Part shown: positions 23,329-34,076 of the stretch, piece after piece | Position numbering within the stretch: the first letter of the stretch is position 1 | Layout of the letters: each line of letters opens with the position of its first letter | From: Hypomesus transpacificus | Taxonomy: Eukaryota; Chordata; Actinopteri; Osmeriformes; Osmeridae | Assembly: GCF_021917145.1 (NCBI RefSeq) | Contig: NC_061061.1 | Location: forward strand, 12,091,999-12,155,998 | Length of the DNA stretch: 64,000 nt | Direction of reading: 5' to 3' | Notes under the pieces: model-generated | Databases searched by the model: none | What the model saw: the letters and a program-made list of their open reading frames with translations, nothing else | What the model was told of the DNA's origin: nothing | Position numbers and translations under genes: made by a program

Positions 23329-23959
23329 CTAGCAGCCCAGTCCGCTCATAGAACCAATCCGATCGAGTTTCAGGCCGAAGCATCCCCTGTTCCACGCCCG
23401 TCGTGACCTGTCCAGTTCAGCTCGCTTCTGATTGGCCAGAGCTGCCTTCAGCAGGCGGAGCCAGGCGCTGTCTTCCTGGGCTCCCGGTAGGTCGGCCCAT
23501 TTGGGATATTCGGCAACTTTGACCCCATTGGCGTAGTCAGAAGGCTCTTCCGGTTGGTTGCTTGCCATGTTCTCCAGATTGTCCAGGTTGAGGAGGTCGT
23601 TATAACGCTCCAGAAACTGCTCCACAAACTGTCATGGAGGAAAAGAAAAAAAAACTAAAAGGTTCATTAAAGGAAACAACGCCCATGTGACCGACCCTTT
23701 CTCATGACCATATTCTCCTCCCTCTCTGCCTAACCCTTCAGCTGTCTCACTCATTCCCCTTTCACCCTGTTTTCTCCCTCGTGAATCCAGCTTAAAAAAC
23801 TATCCCCAGCTGCCCGTCTTCCCCAGCCCCTGTTCCACACCTGCCCCCCTGCCTCTGTACCTGGAGTCCTTCAGGGGAGGGGTGCAGGGTGCGCCCCTCG
23901 GACAGCTCCAGGGGGGTCAGTAAGACCAGCGTGGCACAGAGCAGCGCTGGGCACAGCAT
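23329..23959 (-). CDS. C-type natriuretic peptide precursor
   Basis: Secreted hormone precursor whose cyclic C-terminal peptide acts through guanylyl-cyclase natriuretic receptors. Two coding exons, 23861-23959 and 23329-23628, give a 132-residue precursor, normal for fish CNPs. It starts with a hydrophobic signal peptide (MLCPALLCATLVLLTPLEL). The propeptide has EQFLERYNDLLNLDNLEN. A dibasic SRR site precedes a 22-residue mature peptide, AWNRGC then FGLKLDRIGSMSGLGC; the two Cys form the 17-residue ring, and the chain ends at the second Cys, as CNPs but not ANP/BNP do. Fish have several CNP paralogues (CNP1-4); the AWNRGC start is closest to CNP-1-like forms as I remember them, but the paralogue is not settled. 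Confidence 0.93.
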
Positions 23960-24542
23960 GGCAGCAGTGAGTGGACGGCGGCAGCGACGATGCAGAGAAA
24001 CAGGTCTAAACACGACTACACAAATACACACACTGATTATACACGCACACAAACACACAATGCCGAGTTCTTGGTGTGAATTTGATGTAGCTAAACGAAC
24101 TAAATACCACAGCATGAAACCTTTGTCATGTTTTTCTGCACACAAAGATCTCCTTCAACAATCCATTCATACTGTACATAATAGCCTTTAATTAATGATA
24201 TTCTAAAGACATGCAACCTTTGTTTAATTGTGAAGTACAATGTGATGTAATTATATTGTGTGTATATATTACCAAGTGAGACAGGAGACGGTAGTAAATA
24301 AACTGTTCATGCACAATAAAATAAAACATTTGACATAACAGAATTAAACGTAGGTATTTCAGCACAAACACTTCAATCTGAACAAACACTTCTATCTGAA
24401 TCCTCAAATATATTTGCCACATAAAAAAAAGGTGGAATGAAAAATAATTGTTCTCAAATATGCTTCAATTCATTCAAGTTAATGCCTTAAGCATGCAGAA
24501 TGAAAAACACTTCTAATAACCTGTCCTCCAGGTCAAACTCAC

Positions 24543-24775
24543 GTCTCTTTTCTGTTTTGTCCGAAGCTTCAGGTCTCTCTGCTCTCACAGGCTGCTTTCC
24601 ATCTCTCTCTCTCCTTCGCTCAGCTACCTCTCACTTTTTGGCACCTGCTGAAAGCATCACTATCTCTCTCGCTCGGCCCCGCCTCTCTCTCTCTCTGATG
24701 GTCTCTCCTAGTGATGGTATTGAAAGGATGGGTTTGCCTGTTGCGTTTTTGTTCCCTTGGCAGTGGCCTAGTGAT
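24543..24775 (-). other. Predicted noncoding first exon of the CNP gene
   Basis: A strong donor (GAGAC then gtgagt) ends at 24543, and a TATA box lies about 30 bp beyond the far end. A matching acceptor is plausible near 24010, upstream of the ATG exon. This is inferred from signals only. Confidence 0.4.
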
Positions 24776-24802
24776 ACTGCTACCGTCTGATGATGCTCTG
24801 GG

Positions 24803-24808
24803 TTTATA
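24803..24808 (-). promoter_or_regulatory. TATA box, probably for the CNP gene
   Basis: Reads GGCAGTATAAACCC on the minus strand with an inverted CCAAT (attgg) just upstream. It is the only clear TATA element upstream of the CNP coding exon on that strand. Confidence 0.5.
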
Positions 24809-24984
24809 CTGCCAATGCCCCCCCCTCCCATCACCACACACACACTTAAGCCACTGGAATGATGTCATACCTTTGGAAGGGCTGTTTGTTTTTTACCAAG
24901 GTGACCAGACAAGAGAGTCCGGTGCCAACGTGTCCACCCCCCCCCCGCTCGCTCGGAAGCCTGTGATGTCAGGGGACCGGCCAA

Positions 24985-25425
24985 CACCGTGAGAGGGTGA
25001 ACAGGGACATTGTGAAAGGGTGAACAGGGACACCGTGAGAGGGTGAACAGGGACATTGTGAGAGGGTGAACAGGGACATTGTGAAAGGGTGAACAGGGAC
25101 ACCGTGAGAGGGTGAACAGGGACATTGTGAGAGGGTGAACAGGGACACCGTGAAAGGGTGAACAGGGATATTGTGAGAGGGTGAACAGGGATATTGTGAG
25201 AGGGTGAACAGGGATATTGTGAGAGGGTGAACAGGGACACCGTGAGAGGGTGAACAGGGACATTGTGAAAGGGTGAACAGGGACATTGTGAGAGGGTGAA
25301 CAGGGACACCGTGAGAGGGTGAACAGGGACACCGTGAGAGGGTGAACAGGGATATTGTGAAAGGGTGAACAGGGATATTGTGAAAGGGTGAACAGGGACA
25401 CCATGAGAGGGTGAACAGGGACATT
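24985..25425. repeat. Minisatellite, 24 bp unit, about 18 copies
   Basis: The unit is gtgagagggtgaacagggac plus acc or att. It lies about 180 bp upstream of the CNP TATA box. The three long overlapping minus-strand frames here (VPVHPLTMSLFTLS and shifts) are artefacts of a unit length divisible by three. Confidence 0.95.
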
Positions 25426-25429
25426 GCGC

Positions 25430-26650
25430 TGCACCTACGCACTCTACTGCAGATTTCTCCACGTCGTTCCCGTCCTGTATCTCCTCCTGTCTGACCTACA
25501 TCATCTCTCCTAGTCGCTTCCTTCATTATCACAACCACTCCAGCAGAGGCTAACCCCTGTCCTGGCTTAGTTCTGTTTGTAAAAGGCCCCGTCTTTTGTA
25601 TTAGTAGTGGCTGCTCCCTCGTAATATTGTGTACTGGCTGTTCTCCCTCGAGTCTACTGTGTGTAATATAGGGGTGCCCTCTTCCCCCTGTGTGTGTTTG
25701 GACCAACTTCTCTCAGTTGGCTGAGTTACAGTCTGTCAGTGCCATCTGCCTTCTGTCTTCCCTGCAGTCTTTCTGCAACACCACCAGCAAGCACGACTCT
25801 TTCCAACTCACGCCACACAGAGGCTTGCACACGCGGGTGAACCAAACACGACACACCTTCGCCATCAGTCGCACGCCGCAGCGTACGTTGTCGTGCGCGT
25901 GAGGTTTCGCGAAGCAAACTTCCGACGAAAGCCAGAAAGGTGTCGTTTATCCGTTACATAACTCAACGACAGATACACACTTGTCTTTTAGGAGAGGAGA
26001 GAGGAGGAGTGTGTGGGTGAGGGAGTGGGCGAGAGAGATTAGCAACAAAAGAGAAGAGGAGGGAGCGGTGGGGGGAGATGAAATGCCTGGTGATGTCAAT
26101 GCAGGGAAAAGAAGTGAGGGATGGAGGGGGGGGGGGGGAGAAGATGCAGCACAGAAGAGGAGGAGGAGAGACCCAGTGGATGGAGGAGCAGAGGACACAA
26201 GATAAAACCAGCAAAGAGAAAACTTACGAGCATCAGTTTTAGTTTGTGTCAAGACCTTCCTGAAATGTACAAGTTTTTTTTTTAGCGAGGAGCAGAACGC
26301 TGCAGCCAAAAACAAGCGTTGTGAAATGATACTGAAAGTGACATGCAGGATGAAGAGGGTGAGCAGAGAGGTACGAGCCTGCCGGGCCAAGCTGTGGCGG
26401 TCTGTAAACCCCAACGCACACAAACACACTCCACTGTACAAACATGTAATACCAAGGGGCATTCAGCACTCCCTATAATGAGGGTATAAATCTGTGTCTA
26501 CTGGAAATGATCACTCACACACACACACACTTAACAGCCACACACTCCCATCTGTTGAATTCACTGTGATTTAGCTAACATATGCATGCTTTCAGTTGGC
26601 CAGCGAGTAGACAGAAAGCACAGATGGGCCATGGGGTTCACATCAAACCA
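25430..26650. other. Intergenic region between CNP and ncapd2
   Basis: No exon recognised on either strand. It contains a purine-rich stretch (about 25990-26190) with a short G run, and a CA repeat near 26515. Confidence 0.5.
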
Positions 26651-26651
26651 G

Positions 26652-26657
26652 TTTATT
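26652..26657 (-). terminator. Poly(A) signal of ncapd2
   Basis: AATAAA on the minus strand, about 215 bp after the ncapd2 stop codon. Confidence 0.6.
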
Positions 26658-26872
26658 AAAATGTCTCGATGCAGCTCCATGGCTTTAAGTACTCATCTGA
26701 GTGATAGCTACAGCAACGTTTAAAATATACAAAAAAAGATAAAATATTAAAAGAATAAAAAGACCCTGACATGGATATCAAACACTGGAAACGCTACGTT
26801 TAAAAAAAGAAAGAGCGCAAGATAAAAACAGAATAAGAAACGGAGACTAGAATAGGAAAGGTGAAGGAGAGC

Positions 26873-29800
26873 TCAGTGTCTGAGGCGAGTGCGTCGGGAT
26901 GCTCGACCAATGGGAGTGGTCACCTTGGGGGTCTCGCTCTCCGCCATGACAGCATCTGATTGGTTGTTGAAAAAGGGAAAAAAAACAGAACAGTTTAGGA
27001 AAAAATATGATTTATGATTTTTAAGTCTGAACTCAGATGTTCATCATCAACATGCTGACTCACCCTCTTCCTCCTCCTCCTCTTCGTCACTGCTGAAGAT
27101 AATGACTGCTTTCCTGGAGGATTTGCGGCTTGGTTTGGGTGTAACAAACTCACTATCATCATTGTGACTGGACACAGAGGGCTTTGATTGACCTGGGAGC
27201 AAATTCAATTAGAGACTATAGGTCAACAAAAACACAACAAAAATAAGATAAAACAAAAATAATTTGTGTTTACGTTGTGTGTGAGTACACGGATCCCTCT
27301 TGGCCCGACCCCCCCCCTCCCTGGCCAGCAGGGGTGTGTGTGTGTGTGAGTGCACTGACCCCTCTTGGTCCGCCCCCGCCCCCTGGCCGGCAGGGGGGTG
27401 CGTGAGATGGTGTTGTCGCCTCCTTCTCTGCGGCTCTCCTCCATCTCGGGGCTCTCCACGTTCTCCAGCCCGCGTGTGTGCACTGCCGTGAGCCTCTTCT
27501 CAAACTCCTCCACCTGGGCCTAGAGGGGGGGGGGGGGGGTCATCATGGGGAGTCAGGTGATTGAGCGGTGAGGGAGTCGGGCTAGTAATCCGAAAGTTGC
27601 CGGATCGATTCCCCGCCGTGCAAAATGACGTTGTGTCCTTGGGCAAGGCACTTCACCCTACTTGCCTCGGGGGGGAATGTCCCTGTACTTACTGTAAGTG
27701 GCTCTGGATCAGAGCGTCTGCTAAATGTTAACGTCATCAGACTCAGGGTAACACAGCCTCATCTCACTGCTCACGGATCTGACCATGATGCTTGGCACTC
27801 CACACTGACGTGTCGTCTTCAAAATGTTTATTTTGTTTGAAAATCAACAGTAAGTTTGACAATAGCACGGCGGCCTACGACACGTGTACCCTTCTGCCCT
27901 TCTTAGCCCCAAATCAGTGTTTATGGAAGTGGAATTAAGGGCGTTGTAGAGGTGGTGGTGGGTACCCTGAGCAGGGGCTTGGCTCCGCGGCGCAGCTTAG
28001 CGGTGATGGACAGCAGAGGCTGGAAGACGCCCGGCTCAGTCAGCTTGTCACTGTAGCACTCCCAACACTCCTGGAGCCTCTTCAGGCCCCGCTCACACAT
28101 GGCCAGCAGGGACAGGGACATGGCCAGGTCACACCACTGACGCTCCGTCCTGGAGGAGAGGGGGGGAGAGAGGGGGGGGGGGGTGAGGACTAAATGACTG
28201 TTTTTTGGGTTGTTTGCCAATTGCTGTCTTTTTGGTTGTGTTTTTGACCTGGCATTTGGATAATCTCATTCTAGTGGCCGTGCTCAGCCGGGTTCTTCCA
28301 GTCTGATGTATAATCTGCCCTTACTCTGTGACTCAGCCCTCACTGCCAGCATCACAGGGCAGACAGACTAGAAACTCAGAGGAACTGACAAAAGCGTCTT
28401 CAGAGAGGAGCGTGGAGGACAGAAAGATGGAGTGAGAACGTAGACAGAAACTTAATTTTAGATGAATATTCCTCCAATGATCATACATTTTATGCCATTT
28501 TTATAAATTACATTTGTATTTTCATCCATTGCTTTGATAAATTTCTCTAGTATTCAAGTATTTGTTCTACTTTTCTACTCTCCCACACAATGTTCCCACA
28601 GAGCACAGGGCCCCAGAGCACAGGGCCCAGAGCACAGGGACCCAGAGAGAGAGGGCACCAAGGGAGGGAGAGAGAGAGGTAGAGAGGGACACACAGAGAG
28701 GGAGGGAGAGACAGAGGTAGAGAGAGGGACACACAGAGAGGGAGGGAGAGACAGAGGTAGAGAGAGGGACACACAGAGAGGGAGGGAGAGACAGAGGTAG
28801 AGAGAGGGACACACAGAGAGGGAGGGAGAGACAGAGGTAGAGAGAGGGACACACAGAGAGGGAGGGAGAGACAGAGGTAGAGAGACACAGAGCTTGGCTT
28901 ACTTGGCGGTCCTGAAGCGCTGACACAGTTTCTCCACCAGGGACTCTGTCTGTCTCTCCTTGGTGATGTAGGAGAACAGCTGCCTGAGAGGCGGGAAGCA
29001 GGACAACAATGAGCCCCAGCTCCCCGTGCACCAGCACCGTCACACTCCCATCTCACTCAGCACGCCTCCCAGCCGGGGGCAGACCAATGTCACGACGTGG
29101 ACCCTGCATGCCAAGTCATCCACAGGGAGGATCCAGGCTGGGAGAGCTCACGCACGCTGGGCCACACACGCTCACACACACGGAACACACCCTTTCAAAA
29201 GGTCAAGTATCTCTATTGGATTATCACAGAGGATGCTCATGGCTAGAATTACATTACAACCCCCCCCCCCCACCCCCCCCCCCCCCCCACGCAGGCTCAC
29301 TCACTTCATGATGGTGTGGAAGTCCACCTCGTTCATGCCTCTCTCTGGATCTGACAGCCGGCTGATGATGTCCGGCAGCAGGTTGTAGATGGCGTTGTCC
29401 TGGGGGAGGGTGTGGTCAGAGTGGGGCGTGGTCAGAGCGGGACATCAGGGGGGGGGGCAGGGCGTTTCCCTGACTGCATACAGCTTGGATGTACTGACTA
29501 ATATATGCATCAGACCTTGATGCTAGCCCAGGACATCTGCCTGACATTGCAAGGAGAGCTAAAGACACCAGCAGACTTCACACACTTGTTCCTGACGTGC
29601 GACGGTGGGATGTGTGTGTGTGTACCTTGGAGGCTAGCTCGTTGAAGAAGTTGAGGGCGAGGCTGGCGATGTGAGTCTCTGGGTCCAGGAGCAGGGCGGC
29701 CACCTCGCTCACCTGACCTTTGACCTTCAGGACGTCCTTCAACACCAGCTGGGTCAGCACCGTCACGGCCGTCTGGCGCACTGACGGGTTCTCGTCGCTC

Positions 29801-32800
29801 AGTCTGGGCGGGGCGGGGGAGACACATTCACATTTATGCATTTAGCAGACACTTTTATCCAAAGCGACTTCCAAGAGAGAGCTTTACAAAAGAGCATAGG
29901 TCACTGATCATAACAACGAGGTAGTCCCAAACATTGCAAGCAGCCAAAACATGAAGCATACATTGTGAAAAACTAAACAAGTGCCAAAAGGGAAGACCCA
30001 TAAGAGCATGCAGTTATATAAGTAACAAATTAAAACAACATGAACCACAAAAAGTGCGGGACTGTACCTGTAGAAGAACAATCAAAAGTAAAAAATAAAT
30101 TAAAAAAAGACACGATGAGTCCAGGGATTTTTCTGCATTTAAAAGGCTAAGGAGGCCTTTTATTATTATTATTTAAAAAATAAAAATATTTCTGATTCTG
30201 CCACTTTGACCCAACTGAAACTGCTAATAAAATGTATGTATTCCAGTGGCGGATCGTGACTTGGGGTCGTGTGTGTGCGTTTTGACAGCTTGCCAATAAT
30301 CCAGAGTAAAGCCTGAAGACACAGCTTCACACAATCACACCTAACAGAAGGAATACTAGTCATGACTTGTTAAAACCCTTATCGGGGCCCTGCAGGACTA
30401 TGAAGGGCGGCGTGTTTCAACATTAGAGAACACCTTGAAGTCCTTAATGAGTACAAACTAAAAAGGGAATTCATCCCACAAAGACAGAGAATTAACGCCT
30501 GTTTGCTTCACACCAACACACCTTGTGCCAAAGGGACGACTGACCATCATAATGAACCCCAACAGAATCTGTCTAAGAGAGGGTGGAGCATTTACATTTA
30601 GCAGACGCTCTTATCTAGAGCGACTTAGTCGTGACTTTCCAGAGCGACTTTAGTGAGTGTGAGTAAGTACATGGACATTCTCCCTGAGGCATGTAGGGTG
30701 AAGTGCCTTGCCCAAGGACACAACGTCATGTGCACCGGCCGGGAATCGAACTGGCAACCTTCAGATTACTAGCCCGATGCTCTACCCGCTCAGCCACCTG
30801 ACTCAGTCAGGAGCAGCAGGGAGGGAAACTGACGTGTGGTTCTCAGGAAGAGGCGACGCTTTCAGACCGCGTCTCCACGTAGGTGGAACAACCATGCAAT
30901 CAATGCTAGGTTCTTTACAATGACCACCCCCCCCCCCCCCCACCCCTGAGGGCGAGAGACAAGAGTATCAGGAGTACCTTCACCTCCCTCTCTCCCCCAG
31001 TGTAATTACCCCACCTCTTTGGTTGTGGACTCCATCACCCCTGGCAGGAAGGTGCACACACACTAGCAATCACGCAGCGGGAACTGCGCAGGGCGGTGTC
31101 GCGGCGCATTACAGAGCTCGACGGGCTCCATCGGGTTGCTAGGGCAACGGCGTGGGGGGGGGGGGGGGGGGGGGGTCAGAATGCCGAGGGATGCGAGAGG
31201 GCCTCAGACAGATCACAGACTAGATCTTTGTTCGTTTAAAGGAGAAAGGGAGGGCAGAACATACCTTAAACCCACATGCCATGGAGAACCCCCACCGACT
31301 AAACACACCTCTTCACAACCTTTCAGTTTAAGGGAGCAGTATAACAGCGGTGGAACTTTACAGGCTAAGAAAACTCTGGAGATCAGTCAGTGATTCAGTC
31401 AGTCAGGGGGCGGCTGGGACGAAGGGGACAGCCTGTCATGGAAGTGGTGAAGGGATGTGATTGGATAGAGCTGGGGCTAAACCCTCACAGCAGGTTGATT
31501 AGGTTTGTCTTGTCTGCTCTTCCATCACAACAACAAGACTTGATGGCACCCACAGCCTTCTCCTGCAGGAATGTCGTCAACAGACGCGGTTCTGTCACAA
31601 CAAGTGTGTGTGTGTGGAACCAAGTCAAGGAGTATAGTAAAGTTTTCTGTGTGTGTGTATGAAAGAGAGACAGTGAAAGTGAGTGAGACACAGAGACAGA
31701 GAGTGAAAGTGAGAGTGTGAGAGAAAGAGAGACAGTAAAAGTGAGTGAGACACAGAGACAGAGAGTGAAAGTGAGAGTGTGAGAGAGAGACAGAGAGTGT
31801 GTGTGAGAGAGAGACAGAGAGTGAAAGTGAGAGACAGTGTGAGAGAGAGAGTGTGAGAGACAGACAGAGTGAGAGAGAGAGTGTGAGAGAGAGAGAGAGA
31901 GTGTGAGTGAGAGAGAGAGAGAGACAGTGTGAGTGAGACAGAGACACACAGAGAGAGACTAACCTGGCGTATAGGTTCTGCGTCCATGGCTCCAGAATGT
32001 TGGGGAAGCGGACGGTGAGGTCTCCCAGGGCGATGATGGCGTTGGCCCTGACGACAGGCAGGGAGGAGCGCTCCAGCACGGTGAACAGCAGTCGTACATG
32101 CTCCTCACACACTGAGGGGCTGGCACAGGCAGACAGGTCACACACACACACTGAGGGGCTGGCACAGGCAAACAGGTCACACACACACTGAGGGGCTGGC
32201 ACAGGCAGACAGGTCACACATACTGACTCGATTGAGGGTCTGACCAGAGTCTCCAGGGCAGATGGGGGTTACACACACGAGACAAGAGGACAGTGATCAT
32301 CTCACCTGATCATCATGTACTGGGACAGAGCCAGGCAGGCAGCGGTGGTGAGCTGGGGGTGGGAGTACCGCCCTGGGAAGCTGCACACCTTCACCAGCAG
32401 GGGCAGGAACACACACAGCAGCCCCTCCTCTGAGACACACACACACACACACACACACGCACGCACGGGGGTTAGGATCACCGTGAGGGAGCACTGAGAT
32501 CCATCAGGAGACATGACAGCAGAAGGCGTCTCACCGGCCAACAGCTCGGTCTCGCAGATCTTCCGGATAAGCTCCGCCTCTGTGTCCTCGGCCGAGGCGC
32601 CCATCAGCCCTAACTCCTCCTCCACGGCACTCTCATTGGCCGCTTGCTGTCGAGGTAACGCCCACGTCAGACACATGCACTGCTAGGATGCACATATGGA
32701 CCGAAGGCAGCTTATCGTGTCAAAGCTCAAACCTTACTAGTGATCCCAAGCCTGGATCACGACAGATCAACTATACGACAACTTCTCTGAACTTTTATTT

Positions 32801-34043
32801 TGAAGGACCAAGGAAGCTTGAGGAGAAGGAATGACAAACCCCCGATGGGTGAGAGTCAACACCACCCGTCAATCTCCTTCTCCTGCGAACAGAACAGGAC
32901 TCATTAAGGCCCTCCCACTGAGGGAAACTGCGTCCTGATTGGCAGGTTAATAACCCTCCGCTACGGGGCGCCAAATGTCACGTCTGAAGAACAACTCAAT
33001 TTGAACACAATTGTTCAGTGTCACGCTAATCACAGTTGAAGTGTACGCGAGTACCGGCGCTACTGATGAATCACCTTAAACGACACTGGATGATCGGGGC
33101 TCGTGGTCACGTTACACTCAAGTAGCAGATGCTTTTACCCAAAGCAAAGTAAAACAATTGTGCATAAATCGATGTATGGGAAACACGGTGGTCTGCTTGG
33201 CATCGTGTGAACACGAGCCAGGTCTCTGTTCCTCAGGCCACACTGACCTTGGTCTTGCTGGAGGAGCCCTTCTCCTCCCTCTCCTCCCTCTCTCCTCGTC
33301 TGCGCCGCAGCTCTGCGCTCACGCTGCGCTCCAGGTGGGACACCTGCCAGAAGGCCACGCTGCCACTCAGAGACAGCAGCTGGGCCAGGGACACACAGCT
33401 CACTGTGGGACAGAGACACACCAGGACAGATGAGGACAGAGACAACAGCTGGGCCAGGGAAACTGCTCACTGTGGGACAGAGACACACCAGGACAGAGAC
33501 ACACCAGGACAGATGAGGACAGAGACACACCAGGACAGAGACAACAGCTGGGCCAGGGAAACAGCTCACTGTGGGACAGAGACACGCCAGGACAGAGACA
33601 CACCAGGACAGATGAGGACAGAGACACACCAGGACAGATGAGGACAGAGACACACCAGGACAGATGAGGACAGAGACAACAGCTGGGCCAGGGAAACGGC
33701 TCACTGTGGGACAGAGACACGCCAGGACAGATGAGGACAGAGACACACCAGGACAGAGACAGCAGCTGGGCCAGGTACACACAGCTCACTGTGGGACAGA
33801 GACACGCCAGGACAGATGAGGACAGAGACACACCAGGACAGAGACAACAGCTGGGCCAGGGACACACAGCTCACTGTGGGACAGAGACACACCAGGACAG
33901 AGACACACCAGGACAGATGAGGACAGAGACACACCAGGACAGAGACACACCAGGACAGAGACACACCAGGACAGAGACACACTACGATAGAGACACTGAA
34001 GCTGTGACCAAACAGGGATGGAAAAGAGAACGGATGAAAACGA

Positions 34044-34076
<33 letters not shown>

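Noticed and set aside
24865-25706. Three overlapping long minus-strand frames (up to 245 codons)
   Set aside because: They are translations of a 24-bp minisatellite, open in all phases because the unit is divisible by three. No splice or start context and no family similarity.
27550-27620. tRNA gene (A- and B-box-like sequence)
   Set aside because: The same sequence recurs with a common body and tail. It is the head of a SINE and does not fold to a full cloverleaf by eye.
32111-32113. CTCAG as the acceptor of ncapd2 exon 24
   Set aside because: It would put a stop right after the junction given the phase of exon 23. The GTGCCAG site eight bases upstream keeps the frame.
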